Of a stretch of 64,000 nucleotides of DNA, positions 42,580 through 50,874 are shown piece by piece; position 1 is the first letter of the stretch, and each line of letters begins with the position of its first letter. Position numbers and translations under genes: made by a program. Under the pieces are notes generated by a model. That model ran no database searches. It saw only the letters and a program-made list of their open reading frames with translations, and was not told the origin of the DNA. This DNA is from Actinacidiphila rubida (GTDB lineage: Bacteria; Actinomycetota; Actinomycetes; Streptomycetales; Streptomycetaceae), in the NCBI RefSeq assembly GCF_900110255.1, contig NZ_FODD01000001.1, positions 248,001 through 312,000 on the forward strand, written 5' to 3'.

Positions 42580-42658
42580 CCGTCCGATGATCGGGACGCC
42601 ACGTCACCCGTGCGCGTCACGTCGTCCCGGACGCCGCCCCACAGCCGTCAACGAACGG

Positions 42659-42698
42659 AGACCGCGCACGTCACCCGAACCGGTGGCGCGCGCGGTCT
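42659..42698. terminator. Possible terminator between YfhO and ogt genes
   Basis: AGACCGCGC (42659-42667) can pair with GCGCGGTCT (42690-42698) over a 22-nt loop in the convergent gap. A second short repeat GCTGATC/GATCAGC (42699-42720) runs over the ogt stop. Confidence 0.4.
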
Positions 42699-42710
42699 GC
42701 TGATCGGATG

Positions 42711-43250
42711 TCAGATCAGCGTCGGCTGGAGCAGGCCGCGTTCGAAAGCCAGCAGCCAGCGCTTGCGGTCCAGGCCGCCGCCGTAGCCGGTGAGGCTGCC
42801 GTTGGCACCGATGACGCGGTGGCAGGGCACGATGATGCCGACCGGGTTCTTGCCGTTGGCCAGACCCACCGCGCGGGAGGCACCGGGTTGCCCGAGGGCG
42901 ATGGCGAGTTCGCCGTACGAGACGGTCTCGCCGTAGGGGATGTCGCGCAGGGCCGCCCACACCCGCTGCTGGAACGGCGTCCCCGACAGGCGCAGATCGA
43001 GGTCGAACCCGGTGCGCCCACCGTCGAAGTACTCGGTGAGCTGCGTGGTGACCTCGTCGAAGACGGGAAGGTCGGCGCGCGGGCCGAAGGTCTCCTCCGA
43101 CGGCCGGTGCCGCTGCTGCGTCATGTACAGGCCCGCGAGCTCACCCTCGAGGGCGACGAGCGTCAACGGCCCGCAGGGGCTGTCCACGACGGTGTGGACG
43201 ACGGCGGGGGTGTTCGTGCCGGTGGTCGGGTCGGTGGTGGTGGTGGTCAT
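42711..43250 (-). CDS. ogt: Methylated-DNA--protein-cysteine methyltransferase
   Basis: A 179-residue suicide repair enzyme that takes O6-alkyl groups from guanine onto its own Cys. GIIVPCHRVIGANGSLTGYGGGLDRKRWLL contains the PCHR acceptor, and FQQRVWAALRDIPYGETVSYGELA the DNA-binding HTH. The Thr-rich N-terminus (MTTTTTDPTTGTNTP) continues the low-complexity theme of the preceding gene. Its start overlaps the ada-alkA stop by 4 bp, so both alkylation-repair proteins are made together. Confidence 0.95.
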   Translation of the reverse strand: MTTTTTDPTTGTNTPAVVHTVVDSPCGPLTLVALEGELAGLYMTQQRHRPSEETFGPRADLPVFDEVTTQLTEYFDGGRTGFDLDLRLSGTPFQQRVWAALRDIPYGETVSYGELAIALGQPGASRAVGLANGKNPVGIIVPCHRVIGANGSLTGYGGGLDRKRWLLAFERGLLQPTLI

Positions 43251-44938
43251 CGCGCCGCACCTTTCGTCGGATGAGCGGTCGTCGCGGTCGTCGTGGTGGT
43301 CGCGGTCGTCGGAGGAGTGCCGGTCGTACCGCCGGTCGTACCGCCGGTCGTCACACCGGTCGTACGGGCGGTTGTCGGATCAACGTCCGCGACGGCGGTC
43401 TCACCCGCACGTACCGCGTCACCCGCGCGGGCGTCCGGGGCGACGATCGGATCGTCCTTCGTCGGGAGGACGTTGATCGGATGGTCGCCTGTCGCCCACA
43501 GGTACTGGGTGGCGTAGGCGCGCCACGGCTGCCACGCGGCGGAGTGGCGGGTGAGGGCGGCGGGCGTGGTGGGCAGGCCGAGGTCGCGGGCGGCGTTGCG
43601 GACGCCGAGGTCGGTGGCGAGGAGCGCGTCGGGGTCGCCGAGGGCGCGCATCGCGATCGTCTCCACCGTCCACGGCCCGAACCCGGGCAGGGCGCCCAGC
43701 TGCTTGCGGGCGCGCTGCCAGTCGCTGCCGACGTCGAGGTCGAGGTTGCCGGCGGCCAGTTCGCGCACCAGGGCGGCGAGCGTGTTCCGGCGGCTCTGCG
43801 GCATGGCGAGGGCCGCCGGGTCGTGGCCGGCGAGGGCCGCGGGGGACGGGAACAGGTGGGTGAGGCCGCCGGCGGGATCGGTGACGGGTTCGCCGTACGC
43901 GGCGACCAGCCGCCCGGCGTGCGTGCGCGCCGCGGCCGTGGAGATCTGCTGGCCGAGCACCGCCCGCACCGCGAACTCCGGCCCGTCGGCGACCCGCGGC
44001 ACCCGCCGGCCCGGGGCCTTGGCGACGAGCGGCGCGAGCACCGGGTCGGTGGACAGCAGGGCGTCCACCGCCACCGGGTCCGCGTCCAGGTCGAGCATGC
44101 GCCGGCAGCGGCTGATCGCCTGCGCGAGGTCGCGCCAGTCGGTCAGCCACAACTGGCACGCGATGTGGTCGGGTTCGGGCCGCAGCGCCGCGATGCCCGC
44201 GCCGTGCGGCAGCCGCAGCGTGCGCCGGTAGGCGCCCGCCCGCCACTCCTCGACACCGGGCACGGCGGTGGCCGCGAGGTGCCCGAACAGGTTGTCCGGA
44301 GTGAGCGGGCGGCGGAACGGCAGCCGCAGCGACAGCGTCCCCGTCGCGGCGGCGGGACGGCCCTTGGCGACCCGGGCCCGCAGCTCGCTCGGGGACAGCG
44401 CGAACACCTCACGCACGGTGTCGTTGAAGGTGCGGACGCTGGAGAAGCCGGCGGCGAAGGCGATCTCGGCCATCGGCATCGTCGTGGTCTCGATGAGCAG
44501 GCGCGCGGTCTGCGCGCGCTGCGCCCGGGCGAGCGCGAGGGGTCCCGCGCCCAGCTCGCCGAGCAGTTGCCGCTCGATCTGGCGTTCGCTGTAGCCCAGC
44601 CGGGCGGCGAGGCCGGGCACGCCGTCGCGGTCGACCACGCCGTCGGCGATCAGCCGCATGGTGCGGGCGACGAGGTCGGCGCGCTCGTTCCACTGCGGCG
44701 ACCCGGGGCTGGCGTCGGGCCGGCACCGCTTGCAGGCCCGGAAACCGGCCTGCTGGGCGGCGGCGGCGCTCGGGTAGAAGGTCATGTTCTCGACCTTCGG
44801 CGGCACCACCGGGCAGCTCGGCCGGCAGTAGATGCGGGTGGTCAGCACCGCCGTGAAGAACCACCCGTCGAACCGGGAGTCCTTCGACTGGACGGCGCGT
44901 ACGCAGGCGTCGAAGTCCGTAGGCAAATCCGTAGGCAC
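43247..44938 (-). CDS. Ada-like regulator fused to AlkA DNA glycosylase
   Basis: A 563-residue, three-part protein. The N-terminal Ada zinc domain has RIYCRPSCP and FRACKRCRPD, giving four Cys including the methyl-accepting one. An AraC-type DNA-binding domain follows (GYSERQIERQLLGELG, AEIAFAAGFSSVRTFNDTVREVF). The third part is a 3-methyladenine glycosylase, with LPGFGPWTVETIAMRALGDPDALLATDLG supplying the helix-hairpin-helix and catalytic Asp. It couples sensing of methyl damage to base excision. The last ~50 residues are a Thr/Gly/Ala tail built from 12-bp tandem repeats. The start is GTG 44938; GTG 44956 is also possible. The ogt gene follows with a 4-bp overlap. Confidence 0.93.
   Translation of the reverse strand: MPTDLPTDFDACVRAVQSKDSRFDGWFFTAVLTTRIYCRPSCPVVPPKVENMTFYPSAAAAQQAGFRACKRCRPDASPGSPQWNERADLVARTMRLIADGVVDRDGVPGLAARLGYSERQIERQLLGELGAGPLALARAQRAQTARLLIETTTMPMAEIAFAAGFSSVRTFNDTVREVFALSPSELRARVAKGRPAAATGTLSLRLPFRRPLTPDNLFGHLAATAVPGVEEWRAGAYRRTLRLPHGAGIAALRPEPDHIACQLWLTDWRDLAQAISRCRRMLDLDADPVAVDALLSTDPVLAPLVAKAPGRRVPRVADGPEFAVRAVLGQQISTAAARTHAGRLVAAYGEPVTDPAGGLTHLFPSPAALAGHDPAALAMPQSRRNTLAALVRELAAGNLDLDVGSDWQRARKQLGALPGFGPWTVETIAMRALGDPDALLATDLGVRNAARDLGLPTTPAALTRHSAAWQPWRAYATQYLWATGDHPINVLPTKDDPIVAPDARAGDAVRAGETAVADVDPTTARTTGVTTGGTTGGTTGTPPTTATTTTTATTAHPTKGAAR
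43320..43367. repeat. Four tandem 12-bp repeats encoding the Thr/Gly tail of Ada-AlkA
   Basis: CCGGTCGTACCG occurs four times in tandem, the first two exact and the last two with 1-3 changes. On the minus strand it adds GTTG-type tetrapeptides to the C-terminus. The region around it (43268-43320) is also made of GTCGTC-like triplets. Copy number is likely to vary between strains. Confidence 0.7.
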
Positions 44939-45139
44939 CCCACCAGCATCGCGCACGTCAGGGTCGCGGTCTGGCGAGAATCCGACATCGAGGTCGGAGC
45001 CGGGGCCCGGGGCCGCACGGCGGGCGCGGGCCCTGACCGAGCCCGACGGCGAGCCCCGGGGCTGGTCAGGCTCGGTCGGGGCCCGGCTCGGGGCTCGGTC
45101 GGGGCCGTGCGACGGGCGGTCCGGTCGGGACGGAGGCGG

Positions 45140-45457
45140 TCAGTCGGCGACGCGGCTCGCGGGCTCGAAGCGCAGCGACTCGTACTCGGGGTGCCGCGTG
45201 ATCCAGCTGTCGATGAACGGGCAGATGGCGACGACCCGCAGGCCCAGCTCGCGGGCCTCGTCCAGGGCGGTGCGGGCGAGCGTCGACCCCACGCCGCGTC
45301 CCTCGTAGGCGGCCTCGACCTCGGTGTGGACGAAGACGATCATGTCGGGGGTGCGCATGTAGGCCGCCACCCCGGCGAGCTCACCGTCGATGCGCGCCTC
45401 GTAGCGGTGCGCGTCCGGGACGTCGGTGACGGTGACGGAATCGGCGGGCGTGCTCAC
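45140..45457 (-). CDS. Small GNAT acetyltransferase (YjdJ-like)
   Basis: A 105-residue single-domain N-acetyltransferase. VHTEVEAAYEGRGVGSTLARTALDEARELGLRVVAICPFIDSWI holds the GRGVGS acetyl-CoA loop and the CPFI core typical of the short Gtn10/YjdJ group, proposed to act on small amines or proteins. GTG 45457 overlaps the DUF2630 stop by 4 bp; this start is preferred to the longer open frame, which runs antiparallel through DUF2630. Confidence 0.88.
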   Translation of the reverse strand: MSTPADSVTVTDVPDAHRYEARIDGELAGVAAYMRTPDMIVFVHTEVEAAYEGRGVGSTLARTALDEARELGLRVVAICPFIDSWITRHPEYESLRFEPASRVAD

Positions 45458-45720
45458 GAGCGGTAGCCCTCCACCGTCGAGGAGGGGCGGACGCGGGCGC
45501 CGCCCGGGTCCTCGCCGGCCTCCAGAAGGGCGCGGCGCTGCCGCAGCAGGTCCCAGCACTGGTCGAGTTCGCGCTCCAGGGCGGCGAGCCGCTCGTGCTC
45601 GGTGCCGCCTTCGATGGAGCCCTGGGCGAGGAGGTCCCGCAGGATCTTCTCGTCGGAGACCATCTTGCTGATCCGCTTGAGGATGGCAGCTTCTGCGTTG
45701 GCGTCGTGGGGCTGTTCCAC
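45454..45720 (-). CDS. DUF2630 family protein
   Basis: An 88-residue, highly charged helical protein. AILKRISKMVSDEKILRDLLAQG and LAALERELDQCWDLLRQRRALLEAGEDP predict two long helices that could form a coiled-coil hairpin, and VRPSSTVEGY ends the domain. The family is found in actinobacteria without known function. GTG 45720 with GGAGGTG upstream is the likely start, although the frame is open to 45768. It is cotranscribed with the small GNAT (GTGA overlap). Confidence 0.8.
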   Translation of the reverse strand: MEQPHDANAEAAILKRISKMVSDEKILRDLLAQGSIEGGTEHERLAALERELDQCWDLLRQRRALLEAGEDPGGARVRPSSTVEGYRS

Positions 45721-45854
45721 GGGGAGGCACCTCCAGGGTCCCGTTTCCGGACGGTCCGGCACTTCCACTCTTGCAGGTCGCGCGCCTTGCCGCAGGCCGT
45801 CGCGGGTCGGGGCCGACGGCAGGGGGTGTGCGGGCGGGCGGTCTTGGGCCCTCG

Positions 45855-45919
45855 CGCCACGCGGCGCGACCCCTCACCGCTTGCGTCGCGGGCCCAGACG
45901 CCACGCGGCGCGGCCCCTC
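45855..45919. repeat. 21-bp direct repeat in a 235-bp intergenic region
   Basis: CGCCACGCGGCGCGACCCCTC (45855-45875, shown here as one copy of 21 with a single G/A change in the other) recurs at 45899-45919, 44 bp on. The region separates the merR and DUF2630 genes, both on the minus strand. No gene is visible; it may hold the DUF2630 promoter. Confidence 0.45.
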
Positions 45920-45955
45920 GTGGCGTGGTGCCCCGCTCCTCGTGATGCGCGGCCC

Positions 45956-46726
45956 TCACTCCTCGCCCGTGGTGCCGGCGTCCGCGTGTTCGCGGAGCCA
46001 CTGCTCGATCTCGGCGCGCACCCTGCGGTCCATCGCCAGCGACATCTCGGCCTCGACGATGTTCTTGGCGACGGGGCGCAGCCGCTGGAGGGTGTCGGCG
46101 ATGCGCTGCCCGTCGCCCGGTGCCAGATAGGGGCCCGGGTTGAGCACATGGGTCCTGATGACCTGGGTGAACACGTCGGCGATGGCGTCGACGTGGGCGC
46201 GCACCTCGCGGCCGGCCGCCAGCACGGCGGACAGGGGCACGCCTTCCCGCACCAGGGCGGCGGAGGCGTCGAGCAGGCGGCGGCTGATGTGCAGGACGTT
46301 CTCGCCCTCGACCGCGATGTAGCCGATGTCGAGCGCCGCCGTGAGGTTGTCGGGGCTGACGTCCTGGCCGAAGTAGTCGGCGAGTTCCTCGGGGGTGAGC
46401 CGCACCGGTGTCTCGTCGGACCAGGGGGCGCCCAGGGCGCCTTCCAGGCCGAGGAGTTCGGCGACGCCGTCCAGGGTGCGGCCGTTCTCCCAGGCCGCGA
46501 TGAGTTCGGCGATGCCGCCCAGGGTGTGGCCGCGGTCCAGGAGGGCGGCGATGGTGCGGAGCCGGGCGAGGTGGTCCTCGGAGTACCAGGCGATGCGGCC
46601 GTCGCGGCGCGGGGGCGGCAGCAGGCGCCGTTCCCGGTAGAAGCGCAGGGTCCTGACGGGGATGCCGGCCGCCTTCGCCAGTTCCTCGACGCGGTACTCG
46701 CGCGCCCCGGTGCCGTTGTCGTCCAC
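45956..46726 (-). CDS. MerR-family transcriptional regulator
   Basis: A 256-residue regulator. The winged helix YRVEELAKAAGIPVRTLRFYRERRLLPPPRRDGRIAWYSEDHLARLRTI is classic MerR. The long C-terminal domain (~180 residues, with LTPEELADYFGQDVSPDNLTAALDIGYI) has no metal-binding cysteines, so it senses an organic ligand or acts differently. It diverges from the BVMO-hydrolase-SDR operon and is its likely regulator. Confidence 0.9.
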   Translation of the reverse strand: MDDNGTGAREYRVEELAKAAGIPVRTLRFYRERRLLPPPRRDGRIAWYSEDHLARLRTIAALLDRGHTLGGIAELIAAWENGRTLDGVAELLGLEGALGAPWSDETPVRLTPEELADYFGQDVSPDNLTAALDIGYIAVEGENVLHISRRLLDASAALVREGVPLSAVLAAGREVRAHVDAIADVFTQVIRTHVLNPGPYLAPGDGQRIADTLQRLRPVAKNIVEAEMSLAMDRRVRAEIEQWLREHADAGTTGEE

Positions 46727-46884
46727 GCTGCCAGCCTATGCGGTGGCGAACGCACGATCGGGTGGTGTGGTGGGATGCGGGTGACCGTGCGGTGGGGCGA
46801 CGGCGCGCGGGTGCGAGTGCGGGCCGGGATGCGGGTGCACGGGTCGCGCCGGCCCGCCGGTGCTCGTCCCGGACCCGGCAGACC

Positions 46885-46925
46885 TACCGGTCGGTAAGAA
46901 TTGCGTCGAACCCCTACCGAAGGTA
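46885..46925. promoter_or_regulatory. Paired TACCG inverted repeats in the merR/BVMO divergent promoter
   Basis: TACCG-GT-CGGTA (46885-46896) and TACC-GAA-GGTA (46915-46925) are centred about 30 bp apart (near three helical turns). The 306-bp gap has no gene. The repeats could be sites for the divergent MerR or for a TetR encoded elsewhere. Confidence 0.55.
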
Positions 46926-47032
46926 ACTCCAGTGCCCTACAGTCCGACTGTACGACCGTGCCAGTGATTGCTGGCGCGATTGTCGGATCGTGTGAACGAA
47001 ACGCTTCAGTCAGTCGGTCGAAGGGCGGTGCC

Positions 47033-48538
47033 ATGGACGGCGACCTCGAACACGTGCGGGTGGCGGTGATCGGGTCAGGGTTCGGCGGGCTGGGCGCCGC
47101 CGTCAGACTGCGCAGGGAGGGGATCACCGACTTCGTGGTCCTGGAACGCGCCCAGTCGGTGGGCGGCACCTGGCGGGACAACAGCTATCCCGGCTGCGCC
47201 TGCGACGTGCCCTCCCACCTGTACTCCTTCTCGTTCGCCCCCAACCCCGAGTGGCCGCGGGCCTTCTCCGGGCAGGAGCACATCCGCGCCTACCTGGAGC
47301 GGGTCACCGACACCTTCGGGCTGCGGCCGCACCTGAGGTTCGGCGCCGAGGTGCTCACGGCGCGCTGGGACGACGCGGCACGGCACTGGCATCTGACGAC
47401 CGCGGCCGGTGAACTGACCGCGGACGTCGTCGTGTCCGCGACCGGACCGCTGTCGGACCCGAAGATCCCCGATGTTCCCGGCATCGAGGACTTCCCCGGC
47501 CGGGTCTTCCACTCCTCGCGCTGGGAGCACGACTTCGACCTCAAGGGCAAGCGTGTGGCCATGGTCGGCACCGGCGCCTCCGCGATCCAGATCGTGCCGT
47601 CGATCCAGCCCGAGGTCGCGCAGCTGACCGTCATCCAGCGCACCCCGCCGTGGGTGATGCCGCGGATGGACCGGCCGATCGGGGCCGCCGAGCGCTGGCT
47701 GCACGGGACCGTGCCGGCCACCGCGAAGGCGCGGCGCGGACTGCTGTGGCTGATCCGCGAGTTCCAGGTCGGCGCGTTCGTGAAGCGGCCGAAGCTGATG
47801 AAGGCGGCCGAGCGGATCGCCCGCAACCACCTGCGCCGGTCGGTGAAGGACCCGGCGCTGCGGGCCCGCCTCACGCCCGACTACACCATCGGCTGCAAGC
47901 GCATCCTGCTGTCCAACACCTACTATCCGGCGCTGTCGCAGCCCAACACCGAGGTCGTCACGTCGGCGCTCAGCGAGGTGCGCGGCTCGAAGGTCGTCAC
48001 CGCGGACGGCACCGAGCGGGAGGTCGACGCGATCGTCTTCGGCACCGGCTTCCACGTCACGGACATGCCGATCGGCGACCGGGTGATCGGCGCGGACGGC
48101 CGCGCCCTGAGCGAGCACTGGAAGAACGGCATGGCCGCGCTGCGCGGCTGCAGCGTCGACGGGTTCCCGAACCTGCTGTTCATCATCGGCCCCAACACCG
48201 GCCTGGGGAACAGTTCGATGATCCTGATGATCGAGTCGTCGCTCAACTACGTCGCCTCCTACATGCGCGCGCTGTCGGCCACCGGCGCGGCCGCGCTGGA
48301 CGCCAAGCCCGCCGCCGTCGCCGCGTGGAGCGACGACATGGAGCGGCGCGCGTCCCGCACGGTGTGGAACACCGGCGGCTGCAAGAGCTGGTACCTGGAC
48401 GCCAACGGGCGCAACACCACCGCCTGGCCGGGCACCACCGCCGAGTTCCGGCGGGCCACGCGCGAGGTGAGGCTGTCGGAGTACGAGGTGCTGGCGCCGG
48501 TCGCCGCGTCGGAGCTTTCGGTGGAGGCCGTGTCATGA
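47033..48538 (+). CDS. Baeyer-Villiger-type flavin monooxygenase
   Basis: A 501-residue FAD/NADPH enzyme. GSGFGGLGAAVRL is the FAD Rossmann motif. GGTWRDNSYPGCACDVPSHLYSFSF is the usual substrate-side block, FPGRVFHSSRW matches the BVMO fingerprint FxGxxxHxxxW, and GTGASAIQIVPSI binds NADPH. It would convert ketones to esters. The next gene, overlapping by 4 bp, is an alpha/beta hydrolase able to open such esters. The start ATG 47033 follows AAGGGCGG; the longer frame to 46901 runs over the operator. It resembles MymA (Rv3083) in domain and context. Confidence 0.93.
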   Translation: MDGDLEHVRVAVIGSGFGGLGAAVRLRREGITDFVVLERAQSVGGTWRDNSYPGCACDVPSHLYSFSFAPNPEWPRAFSGQEHIRAYLERVTDTFGLRPHLRFGAEVLTARWDDAARHWHLTTAAGELTADVVVSATGPLSDPKIPDVPGIEDFPGRVFHSSRWEHDFDLKGKRVAMVGTGASAIQIVPSIQPEVAQLTVIQRTPPWVMPRMDRPIGAAERWLHGTVPATAKARRGLLWLIREFQVGAFVKRPKLMKAAERIARNHLRRSVKDPALRARLTPDYTIGCKRILLSNTYYPALSQPNTEVVTSALSEVRGSKVVTADGTEREVDAIVFGTGFHVTDMPIGDRVIGADGRALSEHWKNGMAALRGCSVDGFPNLLFIIGPNTGLGNSSMILMIESSLNYVASYMRALSATGAAALDAKPAAVAAWSDDMERRASRTVWNTGGCKSWYLDANGRNTTAWPGTTAEFRRATREVRLSEYEVLAPVAASELSVEAVS

Positions 48539-49494
48539 CCGTCCCCTACGAGGCCGTGCGGCCGCGCCGCGAGCACACCGTCGTATCGGCGGACGGAACG
48601 CGACTGCACGTCGAGGAGTACGGGCGGGCCGACGGTCCGACGGTCGTACTGTCGCACGGCTGGACGTGCTCGACGCTCTTCTGGGCGCCCGTCGTGCGGC
48701 TGCTGGCCGCCGACCACCGCGTCGTCGCCTACGACCAGCGCGGTCACGGCCGCAGCGCCGCGCCGGCCACCCGCACGGGTTACGGCACGGGCGTACTGGC
48801 CGATGATCTGCAAGCCGTACTGGAGACCGTCGTCCCCGACGGTCAACGGGCCGTGCTCGCAGGTCACTCCATGGGCGGTATGACGATCATGGCGGCGTCC
48901 GGGCGGGCGTCGGTGCGCGGCAGGACCGCCGCGGTGCTGCTGGCCAGCACCGGCAGCGGGCAGCTGCTCGGCAGCACCGAGGTGCTGCCGCCGAAGGTCC
49001 GGTCCAAGGGCCTGCGGCGCTTCTTCCACCGTCAACTGCTCGTGTCCCGGCTGCCACTCGGACCGGTGACCCCGATGTCGAAGGCGGCACTCAAGTACGG
49101 CGTGCTGGGCACGGAGCCGACACCCGAGCAGGTCGCGTTCACCGCGCGCATCGTGCACGCCTGCCGCGCGAGCCAGCGTGCCGCGTGGGGCCGGGTGCTG
49201 GCCGTGCTCGACCTGGACCGCGAACTGGCCGCGCTCGACGCGCCCACCGCGATCGTCGTCGGCACCGCCGACCGACTCACCCCCAAGGGCCACGCCCACC
49301 GCATGGCGGCCGCCCTGCCCCGGCTGGTCTCGCTGACCGAACTGCCGCGGCTCGGCCACATGACGCCCATCGAGGACGCGGTTTCCGTGGAGCACGTCAT
49401 CCGGGAACTGGTCGCGGAGCATCTGGCGCCCGCCGGCGCGGCGCAGCCGCAGGAGCCGGCGCAGGAGTCGGTGAAGGAGGAGGAGAGCGCATGA
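48535..49494 (+). CDS. Alpha/beta hydrolase
   Basis: A 319-residue esterase-like enzyme. LSHGWTCSTLFWAPV forms the oxyanion loop, AGHSMGGMT holds nucleophile S112, and LPRLGHMTPIEDA carries the catalytic His. It lies between the BVMO and an SDR with ATGA overlaps on both sides, so it probably hydrolyses the ester or lactone made by the BVMO. The C-terminal tail (AAQPQEPAQESVKEEESA) is acidic and disordered. Confidence 0.92.
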   Translation: MTVPYEAVRPRREHTVVSADGTRLHVEEYGRADGPTVVLSHGWTCSTLFWAPVVRLLAADHRVVAYDQRGHGRSAAPATRTGYGTGVLADDLQAVLETVVPDGQRAVLAGHSMGGMTIMAASGRASVRGRTAAVLLASTGSGQLLGSTEVLPPKVRSKGLRRFFHRQLLVSRLPLGPVTPMSKAALKYGVLGTEPTPEQVAFTARIVHACRASQRAAWGRVLAVLDLDRELAALDAPTAIVVGTADRLTPKGHAHRMAAALPRLVSLTELPRLGHMTPIEDAVSVEHVIRELVAEHLAPAGAAQPQEPAQESVKEEESA

Positions 49495-50393
49495 GCGCAC
49501 GATCGCTCGACGGCCAGGTGGCCGTCGTCACCGGTGCGGCGCGCGGCGTGGGCGAGATGGTGGCCCGCAAGCTGGCCGCACGCGGGGCCCGCCTGGCACT
49601 CGTGGGCCTGGAGCCCGACGCGTTGAAGCAGGTCGCGCAGTCGCTGCCCGGCGACGCCGCCCACTGGACCGCCGACGTCACCGACCGCACCGCGATGGCC
49701 GCGGTCGCCGCCGACGTGCGGGCGCACTTCGGGCGGATCGACGTCGTCGTGGCCAACGCCGGTGTGGCCACCGGCGGTCCGTTCCTGGACTCCGACCCCG
49801 ACGCGTTCGACCGGGTGATCCAGGTCAACCTGCTGGGCAGCGTCGCCACCGCCCGGGCGTTCCTGCCGGCACTGGTCGACTCGCGCGGCTACCTGCTGCA
49901 GATCGCCTCGCTCGCCGCGATCACGCCCGCGCCGATGATGGCCGCGTACTGCGCGAGCAAGTCGGGCGTGGAGGCGTTCGCGCACAGCCTGCGGGCCGAA
50001 CTCGGCCACAAGGGCGTGGGGGTGGGCGTCGGCTACCTCAGCTGGACCGACACCGACATGGTGCGCGGCGCCGACGAGGACGAGGCACTGCGCGCGATGC
50101 GGGCACGGCTGCCGTGGCCGGCCAACCGCACCTACCCGCTGGAGCCCGCCGTCGACCGGCTCGTCGCCGGCATCGAACGCCGCTCCGCGCACGTGTACGC
50201 GCAGTGGTGGCTGCGCGGGATGCAGCCGGTGCGCGGCTACCTTCCGTCGCTGCTCGGCGGCGCCCTCGGCCGCCGCGAAATGCGGCGCGTGGAACCGGCG
50301 CTGGTGCGCAACGGCGGTGTCCGCAGGGGCCTGGTGGGGCGCGGCGGCGCGGCCGACGAGGCCGAGCGATCATCGATCGATCACACACCGTGA
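49491..50393 (+). CDS. Short-chain dehydrogenase/reductase
   Basis: A 300-residue SDR. VVTGAARGVGEMVARKLAARG binds NAD(P), NAG at VVVANAGVATGG follows, and the YCASKSG motif supplies the catalytic Tyr and Lys. It has a ~45-residue C-terminal extension rich in Arg. As the third gene of the BVMO-hydrolase-SDR operon it could oxidise the alcohol released by the hydrolase or recycle a ketone; the order BVMO, hydrolase, SDR parallels Rv3083-Rv3085 (mymA, lipR, sadH). Confidence 0.92.
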   Translation: MSARSLDGQVAVVTGAARGVGEMVARKLAARGARLALVGLEPDALKQVAQSLPGDAAHWTADVTDRTAMAAVAADVRAHFGRIDVVVANAGVATGGPFLDSDPDAFDRVIQVNLLGSVATARAFLPALVDSRGYLLQIASLAAITPAPMMAAYCASKSGVEAFAHSLRAELGHKGVGVGVGYLSWTDTDMVRGADEDEALRAMRARLPWPANRTYPLEPAVDRLVAGIERRSAHVYAQWWLRGMQPVRGYLPSLLGGALGRREMRRVEPALVRNGGVRRGLVGRGGAADEAERSSIDHTP

Positions 50394-50410
50394 CAGTAAC
50401 CACACGCTGA

Positions 50411-50430
50411 CCTGGGGTTATTGTCCCAGG
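50411..50430. repeat. Short inverted repeat in the leader of the small protein gene
   Basis: CCTGGG (50411-50416) and CCCAGG (50425-50430) flank GTTATTGT. It follows the SDR stop by 18 bp and could be a weak terminator or an operator for the next gene. Confidence 0.4.
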
Positions 50431-50499
50431 ATGCGGCCTGTGTCCGGCCGTGTAAGTCTTGTCGAGGCCCCATTCCGACACACTCCAGGAGGAGTAACC

Positions 50500-50721
50500 A
50501 TGGGCGCTTTCGATCAGTTCAAGGACCAGGCCACCCAGTACGAGGAGAAGGCCCGGAGCGCTGCAGGCAACAAGCGCGACAAGTCCGCCAACCCCCAGCG
50601 CCAGGAGCCGATGGAGCGCGGCGGTGCGCAGCGTGACGCGCAGCAGCGCGGCTCCGAGTTCGAGGACCGTGCGCGTGACCGCATGGACCGCGACGCCGAG
50701 GAAGAGCAGGACTGGGCCTGA
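50500..50721 (+). CDS. Small highly charged hydrophilic protein
   Basis: A 73-residue protein with a strong SD (AGGAGG, 7 bp). Apart from MGAFDQF it has almost no hydrophobic residues and alternates Lys/Arg with Glu/Asp and Gln (QYEEKARSAAGNKRDKSAN, FEDRARDRMDRDAEEEQD). That is like CsbD-type or hydrophilin stress proteins, although no family motif is certain. It has its own terminator 67 bp downstream, implying an independent, perhaps abundant transcript. Related short proteins exist in other Streptomyces as hypotheticals. Confidence 0.78.
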   Translation: MGAFDQFKDQATQYEEKARSAAGNKRDKSANPQRQEPMERGGAQRDAQQRGSEFEDRARDRMDRDAEEEQDWA

Positions 50722-50787
50722 ACGGCCTGACTTGAACGGTCGCCGCCGGCAAGGGCGTTCGCGCCCCAGCCGGACGCAGTGACACTG

Positions 50788-50815
50788 AAGGGGCACCCCG
50801 CAACGGGTGCCCCTT
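50788..50815 (+). terminator. Terminator of the small protein gene
   Basis: AAGGGGCACCC (50788-50798) pairs with GGGTGCCCCTT (50805-50815) around a 6-nt loop, followed by CTTCTTCTGT. It also faces the end of the tricorn gene. Confidence 0.9.
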
Positions 50816-50874
50816 CTTCTGTCCCCGGGCGAGTCGCTCTCGCGGCACCTGGCTGCTGCGCGGCCCTTCGCCCC

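Noticed and set aside
43265..43375. CRISPR-like array or satellite
   Set aside because: The repeats are head-to-tail 12-mers and triplets without spacers, inside a coding frame.
47650..48534. Long N-terminal extension of the alpha/beta hydrolase open frame
   Set aside because: It overlaps the BVMO coding region in another frame; ATG 48535 with the ATGA overlap is the natural start.
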